From an uncultured Gilliamella sp. (GTDB lineage: Bacteria > Pseudomonadota > Gammaproteobacteria > Enterobacterales > Orbaceae): DNA of 64,000 nucleotides. Below the pieces are notes generated by a model. The model searched no databases and was not told the DNA's origin. It saw only the letters and a program-made list of their open reading frames with translations. A program made the translations under genes and the position numbers. The stretch covers positions 1 to 64,000 of the forward strand of contig CALYPG010000004.1 in the NCBI GenBank assembly GCA_945271295.1. Direction: 5' to 3'. Numbering within the stretch: the first letter of the stretch is position 1; every line of letters starts with the position of its first letter. This document shows, piece by piece, positions 47,610-57,938 of the stretch.

Positions 47610-48272
47610 TTATTTAAAACCTACTATTTCAGTTACACCTTTTTCATCATTACTATTTACTGTTGGGCTTAATAATATTTGTGTAGAAACATCACTAAGT
47701 GTTACAGTGATTTTATCATTTTTAGATAAAGAAAAATTTACATTATCATATGGTTCGTCATTTAAATAAGCTTTTGTTAAAGTAAAGTTATCAATTTCTT
47801 TATCTGTGTCATTAACTATTGATACCGTTACTTTAAAATTCATATTTGATACATTATTTTTCTTAAATTGGTTCAATTTTTGTCTGAAATCTTGTTTAGC
47901 AATAGCAACTATTCCCGTGTCATATTTAGCTGCAACAATATCTACTTGTTTTAATAGTTCTGATTTGGATACATCTTTACCAACCAAAATAGGTATTTCA
48001 AATGAAGCCAATGATTTCATTTTCTTGCTATAACATTCTTTGTATTCAACCTTTTTAAAAAGGTTAGTAATTTCTTTTTTTGTTTTAATTAATGTTGATG
48101 ACTCTTTTGTTGAGTCTTGACGATCAGAACAAATAGGTACTTCTATTAATAAATTACCAGTAACAAGTGATGGTTCAGCATCTAGCTGTGACATTGTCAC
48201 AGTTGTTTCTAAATCGGCATCACAACCTAATAAAACAAAAGAAATTATTGAAGTTAGTAAGATTTTTTTCAT
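47610..48272 (-). CDS. Lipoprotein resembling phage/plasmid-borne lipoproteins (DUF7424-like)
   Basis: A 220-residue lipoprotein with lipobox VLLGC (C17). The mature protein has LLIEVPICSDRQDST, a KEITNLF..YKECYSKKM segment and a C-terminal beta-rich half. This arrangement (VEVPxCSDYQDS ... ECY) matches lipoproteins I recall from temperate phages and plasmids of enterics. It supports a mobile origin of the region. It is monocistronic with a GGAA ribosome site and a strong terminator. Confidence 0.6.
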   Translation of the reverse strand: MKKILLTSIISFVLLGCDADLETTVTMSQLDAEPSLVTGNLLIEVPICSDRQDSTKESSTLIKTKKEITNLFKKVEYKECYSKKMKSLASFEIPILVGKDVSKSELLKQVDIVAAKYDTGIVAIAKQDFRQKLNQFKKNNVSNMNFKVTVSIVNDTDKEIDNFTLTKAYLNDEPYDNVNFSLSKNDKITVTLSDVSTQILLSPTVNSNDEKGVTEIVGFK

Positions 48273-48680
48273 TGAGTGTTCCTTTTATTTGCGTATTTCG
48301 TTATCTAGTCAATATTATTCTTGGATTCAAATAATAAGTAGAATTCTAAAAATAATAGTGACATTAAAAAAGGTAAGTCATTGATAATTGATTTATCTGT
48401 CATCGGTTAAAGGTGAGATAACATTATGAAATATTAACAACTTATCTTAAAAGAAAGATACCAGATTTCTTACCTGAAGAATATAATTTTTAAGAAAAAA
48501 GCTATGGATTAAACACTCAATGAGAAGGGCTATTTAACGAATATAAAATTTATTACAAAGCGAAATATATAATCAATGAAATAGGTAAACTCAACTTGCT
48601 TTTTATTGAATCTAAGTTTATATCTATAATAGATAAGTACTATACTTATCACAAATATAATTTAACTTGAGGAGCTTATA
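48273..48680. other. Intergenic region with coding scraps
   Basis: A frame ending at 48492 encodes YEILTTYLKRKIPDFLPEEY and looks like the end of a lost gene. No start or family can be given. The rest holds the promoter of the zinc-finger protein gene. Confidence 0.3.
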
Positions 48681-48887
48681 ATGGTACAGAAATTTGCTTC
48701 ATATGGTAGTGATGTTTCAGCAGGCACATATAAATGTGCAGATTGCGGATATATTTATTCAAACCAAAGTAAAAAGTCCTTACCACCATGTCCAGAGCAC
48801 AATAAAAAACCACACACCAAAAATGGTTGGTATATTATGACGGGGCAAGGTGATTCAGCAAAAGATCCTCATCCAAATAAAAAATAG
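48681..48887 (+). CDS. Small zinc-ribbon protein
   Basis: A 68-residue protein with a CxxC pair (C19, C22) and a second PPCPEH site (C37, H40) that together can hold one zinc. The YKCADCGYIY...LPPCP pattern is that of rubredoxin/zinc-ribbon-like short proteins. A strong GAGGAG ribosome site precedes it. It is followed by a terminator and closes the accessory region. Confidence 0.7.
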   Translation: MVQKFASYGSDVSAGTYKCADCGYIYSNQSKKSLPPCPEHNKKPHTKNGWYIMTGQGDSAKDPHPNKK

Positions 48888-48911
48888 TTAAATCTTTATT
48901 ATTTGATACTA

Positions 48912-48940
48912 AAAGGTAACCGTCAGTGTTACCTTTTTTT
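48912..48940 (+). terminator. Intrinsic terminator
   Basis: AAAGGTAAC-CGTCAGT-GTTACCTTT with T run, just past the zinc-ribbon gene. Confidence 0.85.
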
Positions 48941-49093
48941 GATCTTGTTTAAAATGTAAATAGGTAATATTTAACTTGTTATCTTATATTGAAATTATTA
49001 TAAAACCTACATTCACCATTTAAATATAAATCAAGTTAGTAAAAGGATTGATGGTTTGATGAAGTGTTTTTTATATAAAACAATTATTAAAAT

Positions 49094-49119
49094 AAAAAAA
49101 CGGGCTGTTTCGCCCGTTT
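49094..49119 (-). terminator. Intrinsic terminator of the alpha-2-macroglobulin gene
   Basis: On the minus strand ACGGGC-GAAACA-GCCCGT is followed by seven T. Confidence 0.85.
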
Positions 49120-49146
49120 AATATTAATTATATTAAAAAATAGCTA

Positions 49147-52100
49147 TTATTGTTGTGGTTCAATAACTATTTTTTGTCCTCCTTTTGAAACAGCATGGAT
49201 ATCTCTATCATACATAGCTTCACCATATGCTGGTGGAATAATGTAGGTTCCAACATTAGTTGCTTTAATTTGATAAGTAAACTTCTGAATTTGCTTATTA
49301 CTGGTAGAACCATAAATTATCACGCGATCTTCACGAACATCTGTATATTCAGGGTACCAAGTATTATTACCTATTTGAAAGGCTATAGGTGAAATCCATT
49401 CTGAATAATCATCATCACCATAATATTCATCTTCCTCATCATATTCTTCATCACCTTGTACATATTCATCATTTTCTTGATCTGTAGGTGGGGTTACAGG
49501 TTGTTGAACAACTTCAAAGCCCCCAGGTAATAGATCAACAATTGCAATATTATTAGCACCTTCTTCAGAAAGAGTACGAATTTGCACGGTAACATTAATT
49601 TTATCACCTAATTTTACATGATCGACCTGTTTACCTTTATCATCTGTAAATTCACGATAAATTTCAAGTCCACGTTTAATTGGCTCTTTTGGCATTTTTA
49701 CATCAAACCCTTGTTCTGAAAGCATATACCAAGCAGGTAAATCAGTATTATTAACAAAATTCACATTTGTATTTTGAGCGGTAAGTTGACCTTTAGCCAA
49801 AATGTCTTTTAATTTAGCAATAATTATTGGTGTTTTTTCATCTTGTGCTACAGTTTTAATTTGTAATGAATCTTCTGTGAGATTCGATTTATCAATACCA
49901 CTTGAATAACTATCTAAAGCTAAAATAGTCATGGCAGCAGATTGAGTGGTGTATTTTTGTTTATTCAACATAATAACCATATTTTCAAGAGCCTGTGCCG
50001 GAATATTTTTTGCTTTTTCTGGAAAATGCTTACTTATTAAATAAATATTACCAGCATTCACAACAAGTGGGTCATAGTAATAATTGGTCCACCATGCCTT
50101 ATCATAAACAGATTCTAATTGTTGCCAGATTGGTTTTAATAACTTATTGGCTTCTTTATTCATTTTTAGCATCTGATAGGATGAAGCAAGATACATGGCC
50201 GTAATATCTGTTTTCCAGGATTTGTTATTAAGATTATTAAGATCACTTATTAGTGTAGCTAAATAGCTAGTCGTTACTTGATTTTGACGAGTCAATAAGT
50301 AGATCGCATAGGCGCGTAATCGTAAACCGTAAAAATCAGTTCGTTCCGATTCAGCAATTGTTTTTAAATATTTATTGGCATTATTTAGCATTTTTTGCGG
50401 AATAGGTTGTCCTGCATCTTTAGCTTCAAGTAAAAAGTTGACAGTATAGAGTGTGATGAAAGGATTAACATTATAAGTTGAATACCACAAACCAATTGCG
50501 CCTTCACTATTTTGACGTGATTGTAATACTTGGTAAAGATCAGATAATGATGTTGCGCCTTTTTTAGAAACTAAATTAAATTCATTATATTTAGTTGCAA
50601 ATAAAATCGGTATAGCACGACTAACTATTTGTTCTGAACAATAATGTGGATAATCTTGTAAATAAGTTGCTAATCCTTTGCTTAGTACAAATGGTGAATA
50701 TGAAGTTGCTACATCTCGTTTACTGAAAGGTAAATACATATCTCTTAAGTTTGTTAAGGTTTGCTTGTGACCATCAATTCTCCCCATTTGAGTTTTTAAA
50801 CGATATTCAGAAGCAGGGCGCACTGAAGTACTAATATTACGTGTTATGATGATATCTTTATAACTTGCCGTAAAATAAATAGTAGCATTTCCAAGCTTAT
50901 CATTTGCTTTGAAATTAAACTTCACTACACCATCTTTTGTTTTTGCCAGTTCCACATTTTTTTTGTTTTCACCAATTATAGTTAGGTGCGGAGAGGCTGA
51001 AACATCAATATTTATTGAAACAGGGTCATCACCAATATTTTCAATTAAATTTGTTACCTTAACAGGAATTTCAAATTCATCAGTTGGAGCAACAAAATAA
51101 GGGGCGTTAGGTTGTAACACTATATCATTATGGACTGTTGTTGACATTTGGGTGTGCCCCATGGTCTTGTCACCGACTGAAACGGCCATAATACGAATTT
51201 TTCCATTAAAATACTCTGGAACTTTATATTCAACAGTTTGTTCGCCATCAACATCTATAATGCCAGACCAATAAGCAACAGGGTCATCAACTTTACGTTT
51301 GAATGGATTTAAATGTCCGGATAAAGCATCATCCTCATCACCATCGCCACCTGGGGCAGAGAGTGTAAGTATGTGACGATATTCTGGCAATATAAGATCT
51401 AGTATTTGAGATGTTCTAACCGACAGTGCTTTTTTGCGCAAAAAGCTAGTTAAAGGATCTTTTAGTTTATAGTTGGAAACTTGTAATATACCTTCATCTA
51501 CAGCAAAAATAACTGCTTTTTGTGGTGTATTTGTATATAAAGTAATTGGTAATGTTTCTCCTGGTTTGATTAATGTTGGCGCTTGTAATTCGATATTATC
51601 ATTAAACTGTTTATTAGAAATTTTAAATGGTATTACGCCATAACTTAATGGGCTCATGAAAATTTCATCTGAATTGGGATCTCTCACAAATTGAACATTG
51701 ATGTATCCATTACCACTGATATTTGTAGGTAAAGTTATTTTTTGCACTGAACTGGTAGTTGTGGTATGGAACCATTGCCATGCATAAACTTTATCTCGCT
51801 CAATTGTAATAAGACCACTTCCAGCATAAGGAGCGGTTATTGCTACTTCAATTTCATCACCTGGATTGTATTGATTGTCGTTGATCTTAAGTGACAATTC
51901 AGCATTTCTATCGAGATCTCGTGTTATATTTGCAGTTCCGACAACAGAATAATTGCTTTGATAGAGTAGTTCATCATCTTTATTTTTAATTTGTACTATA
52001 TAGTTGCCAGGATTTTTGCTATCTAATTGATAGGTTGTCTTATCTTGATCGATTGAAAAAGGTTGTTCTGATATTAATAATTCTTTTCGACGTGACTCAT

Positions 52101-55100
52101 ACTTATAAACGCCTGATGGTTGTTTTACCAGTACTGAAAGATATTTTTCTTCTAGTGTGATCAGTTTTAAATCAGTTAATGCTATTTTTTCCAGTGATGG
52201 ATTAATTGCAATAAAATCTAAATGACGAATTGAATCCCGATTAATATAGTTTAAGTTGCCGTCGGCTTTAGCACCAATGAGATAGTCATTAGGTGATACA
52301 AATGTGGTTGCTGTTGCTGCAACGCTTCGACCACTGTCGGGTTCGAAAACCTCTGTAAGCATTCTAAGTGTATAATTACCTTCAAAACTTTCCATATTAT
52401 CATGAAGATTAATATTAACTATGCCATTATCATCAGTTTTTTCTTCATCTAACTCTACTTTGAAACTATTTCGTTTGAGTGTTGTACGTTGATAAAAATA
52501 GTAATCATTATATTTTTGGAAGTAAGGAGCTGACGGTTCAAGAATTAAAGTATTAGTAACACGGCGATCAGCGGCTACAGTACCAATTAAATTCTTAGCT
52601 TGAATTTCAGCTTGCACTTGTTCTGGTTTTAGCCAACCATCTTTTATTTGAGGTAGTATTTTTAAAGATACCGTGGTTTTGTCTGGTTCAAATTCACGAA
52701 TAACAACAGAACTAGTGCCTAATAATATTCTAGATTCTTCTTTATCATCATTTTTCAAATAAAGATTGATATACCAATCCCCAGTTGGTGATGCATAATT
52801 AGTCTTATAACTAATTTCATTAAATCCTGATTTATCTAATATAATTGACTTTTTAAATACTAAATTTGATTTAGGATCGTATATTTCAGCTTCTAAAGTA
52901 ATACCAGCTAAAGAATGAGCCCAATTTTGCGCTCTGACAATAGTTCCAATATGAAATGTGTCACCTGGTCGATATATGCCTCGATCTGAAAAAATATGTG
53001 AACGTAATTCTCCACCTTCAACTGTTTCACGAATTCCACCAATATCAAAACGTGACAAATTTAAGTTTCTATCATAACTTTTGATTGGTAAAAATGATAA
53101 ATCATTATCTTTCTCAACAACATATAAAAGAGGTTTAATCCCTTGATAATATTCAGATAATGGGGCAAAGTGAACATGACCGGAATTATCAGTATTTCTG
53201 GAGATAATTTCAATACCATTCATTCCCATTACAGTAACTTTAGCATTGTTGATTGGTTGGCCAGAACTAATTGATTGAATAAATAGATCATTTGATTGAT
53301 CAAGAGATTTTTTAGCAATGATTCCTAAATCAGTCACTACAATAAAACGTGAACTCATAAAATTGTATTGACTATTATTTTCATTTTGTCCATATAATCT
53401 CAATAAAAACACACCCCGGTTTTTATTACCGTCAGTATTGGCAGTTAAATAACGAGTAAGATCTATGTCTGAATATTTAACATCTTCAAGTGGTTCAGTG
53501 AATTCTTTTGTATAAGTATATTTTTCGACAAAATGATCACCATCAATTTCACCAAAGTCCATATTTTGAAATTCATCACTTTCATTGAATGAGACTAAAT
53601 GCTGAAGTTGAGATGGTATAACACGATCTATTTCAAGCTTCATTTTTTTTATATTACGCGAAACAATTGGTAATTTCTTTTCGCCTGATAAAGTTAATAA
53701 GGAGCCTTGCGCAGCAAAATCTAAATGGGTTGGGTAACTAGGAACTTTAAGTATATTTTGGTAAGTATTTTTTAATAAAAAACCATTTTGAGATGATAAG
53801 GGTTGATTTACTTCTATATATAGTTCTGAATTTTGAGCAACTTTAAGTTCAAAACTGATTTGAGTTTGGTAAGTGAGTTCTGTATCAATTGATTTTAGTG
53901 ATATAGGTTTAGATTTTGATAATACATCTGGTGTAATATTGTATTTGAATTTATAGTTACGTGTTAGTTCGTCATAATATTTGACTTTATAATCTTCATC
54001 ATTCTGATTTTTTTTAGGTAATTGCCAAACCTTAATTGTTTTTGCAAGATCCTCTGATTTAACCGAATGAGTTAATGAAAGAATTAAAACTTGTTGGATT
54101 TTATTATCACTTTGATCTACAAGAGTCAATTCAGAATTGGTTACACTTAAATTATATTTGTCTGGTACTGAAACAGCATTACTTATGGATACACTACTAG
54201 GATTTCCGCCTACAGTTGATTCAACACCTTTATCTATAGTCATGTTTAAATAGCCAGCTTTTTCTAGTAGTGGAATAGGGCTACTTTTTACATAAGCAAT
54301 AGTATCATTATTAGTATAGGTAACAGTAAAATCAATATTGTCAATAAATTTGTCTTTATCTTTTTGTTTATCAGGTACACTTTCATAAAGTTTTAAGGTT
54401 ATATTTTTTTCGAAGCTTTTCTTATCTACAGGATTAGTGAAAGTAATTGTATTGATAACATTTCTAATATTGGATTCATTTGGATCTGAATAAAGTTCAC
54501 CATAATTTTTGAAACTATATCTAAAATCAGGTGTAATAAATGAATAATTAGTTGATGGAGTTTGTAAAAAATTATTGTCTGCAAATAATTTGGAATCATC
54601 CAAAGTTATTTTATACTCCATACCCAGTGGCCAACTATTATTTAATGGTGTGAAACGAATGGTTTTATCATTATACCAAATCCATTTTCCCTCAATATGC
54701 GGTGTAATGTTAATACCTTCTTTTATCTCTTTATTTATTAGTTCAAGCGGAGCAGGGGAACGATTATTTCCGGAAAAATTAATTAATAATGTATCATTAT
54801 TTTTTTTAGGCGGGTAAAATTTAGCATAATAGGATGTAGTAATTATAGGAGCAGGATCAATTGGTTTTGGACGATTAAGGTACCAATGGTAAGCATAGTT
54901 GCCAGTAAAAAAAGCTATTACACCAAAAATGATAAACGAACCAATAAATGTTTTTGCTTTATTGAGTATTGCACCAATTGAATGATAGATAGTTTTTACA
55001 GTAGGCCACCAATTGGGGGTTGACCATTTTATGTCACCAATAATAGGACCAAATAACCAAATAATTCCTTTTACTAAACTTAATAGGAAAATAACAAAAT

Positions 55101-55170
55101 AACTTATTATTTCCCATATTATTTGCAAAATATTAAACGGTAATTGCAAAATAAATTTAAGTAATTCCAT
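49147..55170 (-). CDS. Bacterial alpha-2-macroglobulin with thioester
   Basis: A 2007-residue protein, longer than E. coli YfhM (~1650). The N-terminus has two hydrophobic stretches (about 5-43 and 75-93) and no lipobox, so it looks anchored by helices in the inner membrane. MG-type beta domains follow, with the bait/MG2 region near GIYRPGDTFHIGT and YKVPEYFNGKIRIMAVS. The thioester motif C1511-SEQ (YPHYCSEQ) is intact, and an alpha-helical thioester domain follows. A very acidic patch (DEEYDEEDEYYGDDDY) lies in the receptor-like C-terminal domain. It probably traps proteases in the periplasm. No pbpC neighbours it. AGAGGAAG is the ribosome site. Confidence 0.88.
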   Translation of the reverse strand: MELLKFILQLPFNILQIIWEIISYFVIFLLSLVKGIIWLFGPIIGDIKWSTPNWWPTVKTIYHSIGAILNKAKTFIGSFIIFGVIAFFTGNYAYHWYLNRPKPIDPAPIITTSYYAKFYPPKKNNDTLLINFSGNNRSPAPLELINKEIKEGINITPHIEGKWIWYNDKTIRFTPLNNSWPLGMEYKITLDDSKLFADNNFLQTPSTNYSFITPDFRYSFKNYGELYSDPNESNIRNVINTITFTNPVDKKSFEKNITLKLYESVPDKQKDKDKFIDNIDFTVTYTNNDTIAYVKSSPIPLLEKAGYLNMTIDKGVESTVGGNPSSVSISNAVSVPDKYNLSVTNSELTLVDQSDNKIQQVLILSLTHSVKSEDLAKTIKVWQLPKKNQNDEDYKVKYYDELTRNYKFKYNITPDVLSKSKPISLKSIDTELTYQTQISFELKVAQNSELYIEVNQPLSSQNGFLLKNTYQNILKVPSYPTHLDFAAQGSLLTLSGEKKLPIVSRNIKKMKLEIDRVIPSQLQHLVSFNESDEFQNMDFGEIDGDHFVEKYTYTKEFTEPLEDVKYSDIDLTRYLTANTDGNKNRGVFLLRLYGQNENNSQYNFMSSRFIVVTDLGIIAKKSLDQSNDLFIQSISSGQPINNAKVTVMGMNGIEIISRNTDNSGHVHFAPLSEYYQGIKPLLYVVEKDNDLSFLPIKSYDRNLNLSRFDIGGIRETVEGGELRSHIFSDRGIYRPGDTFHIGTIVRAQNWAHSLAGITLEAEIYDPKSNLVFKKSIILDKSGFNEISYKTNYASPTGDWYINLYLKNDDKEESRILLGTSSVVIREFEPDKTTVSLKILPQIKDGWLKPEQVQAEIQAKNLIGTVAADRRVTNTLILEPSAPYFQKYNDYYFYQRTTLKRNSFKVELDEEKTDDNGIVNINLHDNMESFEGNYTLRMLTEVFEPDSGRSVAATATTFVSPNDYLIGAKADGNLNYINRDSIRHLDFIAINPSLEKIALTDLKLITLEEKYLSVLVKQPSGVYKYESRRKELLISEQPFSIDQDKTTYQLDSKNPGNYIVQIKNKDDELLYQSNYSVVGTANITRDLDRNAELSLKINDNQYNPGDEIEVAITAPYAGSGLITIERDKVYAWQWFHTTTTSSVQKITLPTNISGNGYINVQFVRDPNSDEIFMSPLSYGVIPFKISNKQFNDNIELQAPTLIKPGETLPITLYTNTPQKAVIFAVDEGILQVSNYKLKDPLTSFLRKKALSVRTSQILDLILPEYRHILTLSAPGGDGDEDDALSGHLNPFKRKVDDPVAYWSGIIDVDGEQTVEYKVPEYFNGKIRIMAVSVGDKTMGHTQMSTTVHNDIVLQPNAPYFVAPTDEFEIPVKVTNLIENIGDDPVSINIDVSASPHLTIIGENKKNVELAKTKDGVVKFNFKANDKLGNATIYFTASYKDIIITRNISTSVRPASEYRLKTQMGRIDGHKQTLTNLRDMYLPFSKRDVATSYSPFVLSKGLATYLQDYPHYCSEQIVSRAIPILFATKYNEFNLVSKKGATSLSDLYQVLQSRQNSEGAIGLWYSTYNVNPFITLYTVNFLLEAKDAGQPIPQKMLNNANKYLKTIAESERTDFYGLRLRAYAIYLLTRQNQVTTSYLATLISDLNNLNNKSWKTDITAMYLASSYQMLKMNKEANKLLKPIWQQLESVYDKAWWTNYYYDPLVVNAGNIYLISKHFPEKAKNIPAQALENMVIMLNKQKYTTQSAAMTILALDSYSSGIDKSNLTEDSLQIKTVAQDEKTPIIIAKLKDILAKGQLTAQNTNVNFVNNTDLPAWYMLSEQGFDVKMPKEPIKRGLEIYREFTDDKGKQVDHVKLGDKINVTVQIRTLSEEGANNIAIVDLLPGGFEVVQQPVTPPTDQENDEYVQGDEEYDEEDEYYGDDDYSEWISPIAFQIGNNTWYPEYTDVREDRVIIYGSTSNKQIQKFTYQIKATNVGTYIIPPAYGEAMYDRDIHAVSKGGQKIVIEPQQ

Positions 55171-55365
55171 TACGCTTCCTCTTTTCCTAATATCAAGACA
55201 TGGTTTGAAACTATTTATAATTATATTTTTATAGTAAAAAATGTAAGTATATCCGAAGCATTTTTATATTTTTTAATATTATTAGCCTATGTTAGAAAAG
55301 GTTAATGTCAAATATTTCAGATACCAGATACTTACCATTAAAAGTAACTTTTTAATGGAAAAAAT

Positions 55366-55466
55366 AATGTTATGTAGATGATATAACACACACGCCAAAA
55401 ACGCTATATATAAAAATAAGCCGAGTAGCTAAATAACACATGCAATTTAACATAATATACATTATG
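55366..55466 (-). repeat. Left arm of ~100-bp inverted duplicate flanking the porin locus
   Basis: This segment is the reverse complement of 57717-57815. The 74 bp 55389-55462 are identical to 57721-57794; the remainder differs by a 2-bp indel and a few substitutions. On the minus strand it points toward the alpha-2-macroglobulin gene, whose start is about 195 bp away. It includes AT-rich promoter-like sequence and an internal CCGAGTAGCT segment. Confidence 0.95.
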
Positions 55467-55495
55467 CGCACCTATGTAGATTTACGAAGATTCTA

Positions 55496-55621
55496 TTAAG
55501 GTAACCAATAAAATCCTGACGCTAATTTAAAAATTTCTAGCATTTCATAACTCAGGATCGGACAATCTGATTGAACTAAACAACTTGTTTCGCCAGTATT
55601 TAAAAATATGCGTACCAACAT
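55496..55621 (-). CDS. Small ORF between porin and left repeat
   Basis: A 41-codon frame starts at ATG 55619-55621 and encodes MLVRIFLNTGETSCLVQSDC and then PILSYEMLEIFKLASGFYWL. Composition is coding-like, but no ribosome site or family is recognised. It is downstream of the porin on the same strand. It could be a small protein or a remnant. Confidence 0.3.
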   Translation of the reverse strand: MLVRIFLNTGETSCLVQSDCPILSYEMLEIFKLASGFYWLP

Positions 55622-55694
55622 AAACTTTTAAAATTTACCATAGTGTTAAAATTCGGATGCCGTAGCACCCGAACTTAATGTTTTATGAAAGATT

Positions 55695-57449
<1,755 letters not shown>

Positions 57450-57497
57450 TTAATTAATTTATAAATGACTAAAAAGCTGCTAAAACTGAGACAAAAA

Positions 57498-57539
57498 AAA
57501 ACCTAAAAAATAGATATAATTATCTATTTTTTAGGTTTT
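57498..57539 (-). terminator. Leader terminator (attenuator) of the porin mRNA
   Basis: Perfect 19-bp arms (57498-57516 and 57521-57539) enclose a 4-nt loop. On the minus strand the stem is followed by an uninterrupted T run, so it should stop transcription about 70 nt before the porin start codon. Its upstream arm contains the AAAACC end of the antiterminator RNA, making the two structures mutually exclusive. Confidence 0.9.
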
Positions 57540-57563
57540 GCCCGAATAACTCGGTAACAATCC
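57534..57563 (-). promoter_or_regulatory. Ribonucleic antiterminator (BglG/LicT/SacY type)
   Basis: On the minus strand the 30 nt read GGATTGTTACCGAG, then TTATTCGGGCAAAACC. This is close to the RAT consensus GGATTGTTACTG...GCAGGCAAAACC. A CCGA/TCGG stem can form in its centre. It overlaps the first arm of the leader terminator as known RATs do. A BglG-family antiterminator protein bound here should allow transcription into the porin gene. No such protein gene is in the window. Confidence 0.88.
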
Positions 57564-57592
57564 ACTACTTTAAATAAACAAGTAGTTCATTT

Positions 57593-57653
57593 AATATAAC
57601 GAATATAATTTGTAATTCAAAAATTAAATATTTGTATTGTGATTTATGTCACA
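57593..57653 (-). promoter_or_regulatory. CRP-dependent promoter of the porin gene
   Basis: On the minus strand TTGAAT (57615-57620) and TATATT (57593-57598) with a 16-bp spacer form a sigma-70-like promoter. The perfect CRP site TGTGA-TTTATG-TCACA occupies 57638-57653. Its centre is about 60 bp upstream of the expected start point, the class I CRP position. The RAT begins about 25 nt into the transcript. Confidence 0.8.
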
Positions 57654-57716
57654 GTAATTATAAAAAATAAATAAATCATCAAAAAATAATATATATAATT
57701 CAAATAGTTAACTTCA

Positions 57717-57815
57717 TAATATGTATATTATGTTAAATTGCATGTGTTATTTAGCTACTCGGCTTATTTTTATATATAGCGTTTTTGGCGTGTGTTATAT
57801 CATCTACATAACATT
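57717..57815 (+). repeat. Right arm of ~100-bp inverted duplicate flanking the porin locus
   Basis: This is the inverted copy of 55366-55466. On the plus strand it points toward fnr, whose start is about 125 bp away, just as the left arm points toward the alpha-2-macroglobulin gene. The arms are about 2.25 kb apart and enclose the porin with its complete control region. Confidence 0.95.
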
Positions 57816-57891
57816 CAATAATATCCCCTTTACTTTATTACATTCTTCGCCACTACCTTCTTTTTTTTATACAATTGTTGTTTTTTCTTAA

Positions 57892-57911
57892 AAATGATAT
57901 TCTTATCATTT
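57892..57911. promoter_or_regulatory. Fur-like/palindromic element before fnr
   Basis: AAATGATATTCTTATCATTT is an almost perfect palindrome (8 of 9 pairs) similar to GATAATGATAATCATTATC-type Fur boxes. It lies 28-47 bp upstream of the fnr start. Confidence 0.35.
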
Positions 57912-57938
57912 CTCTTGTATTAATATATATATAAACAT

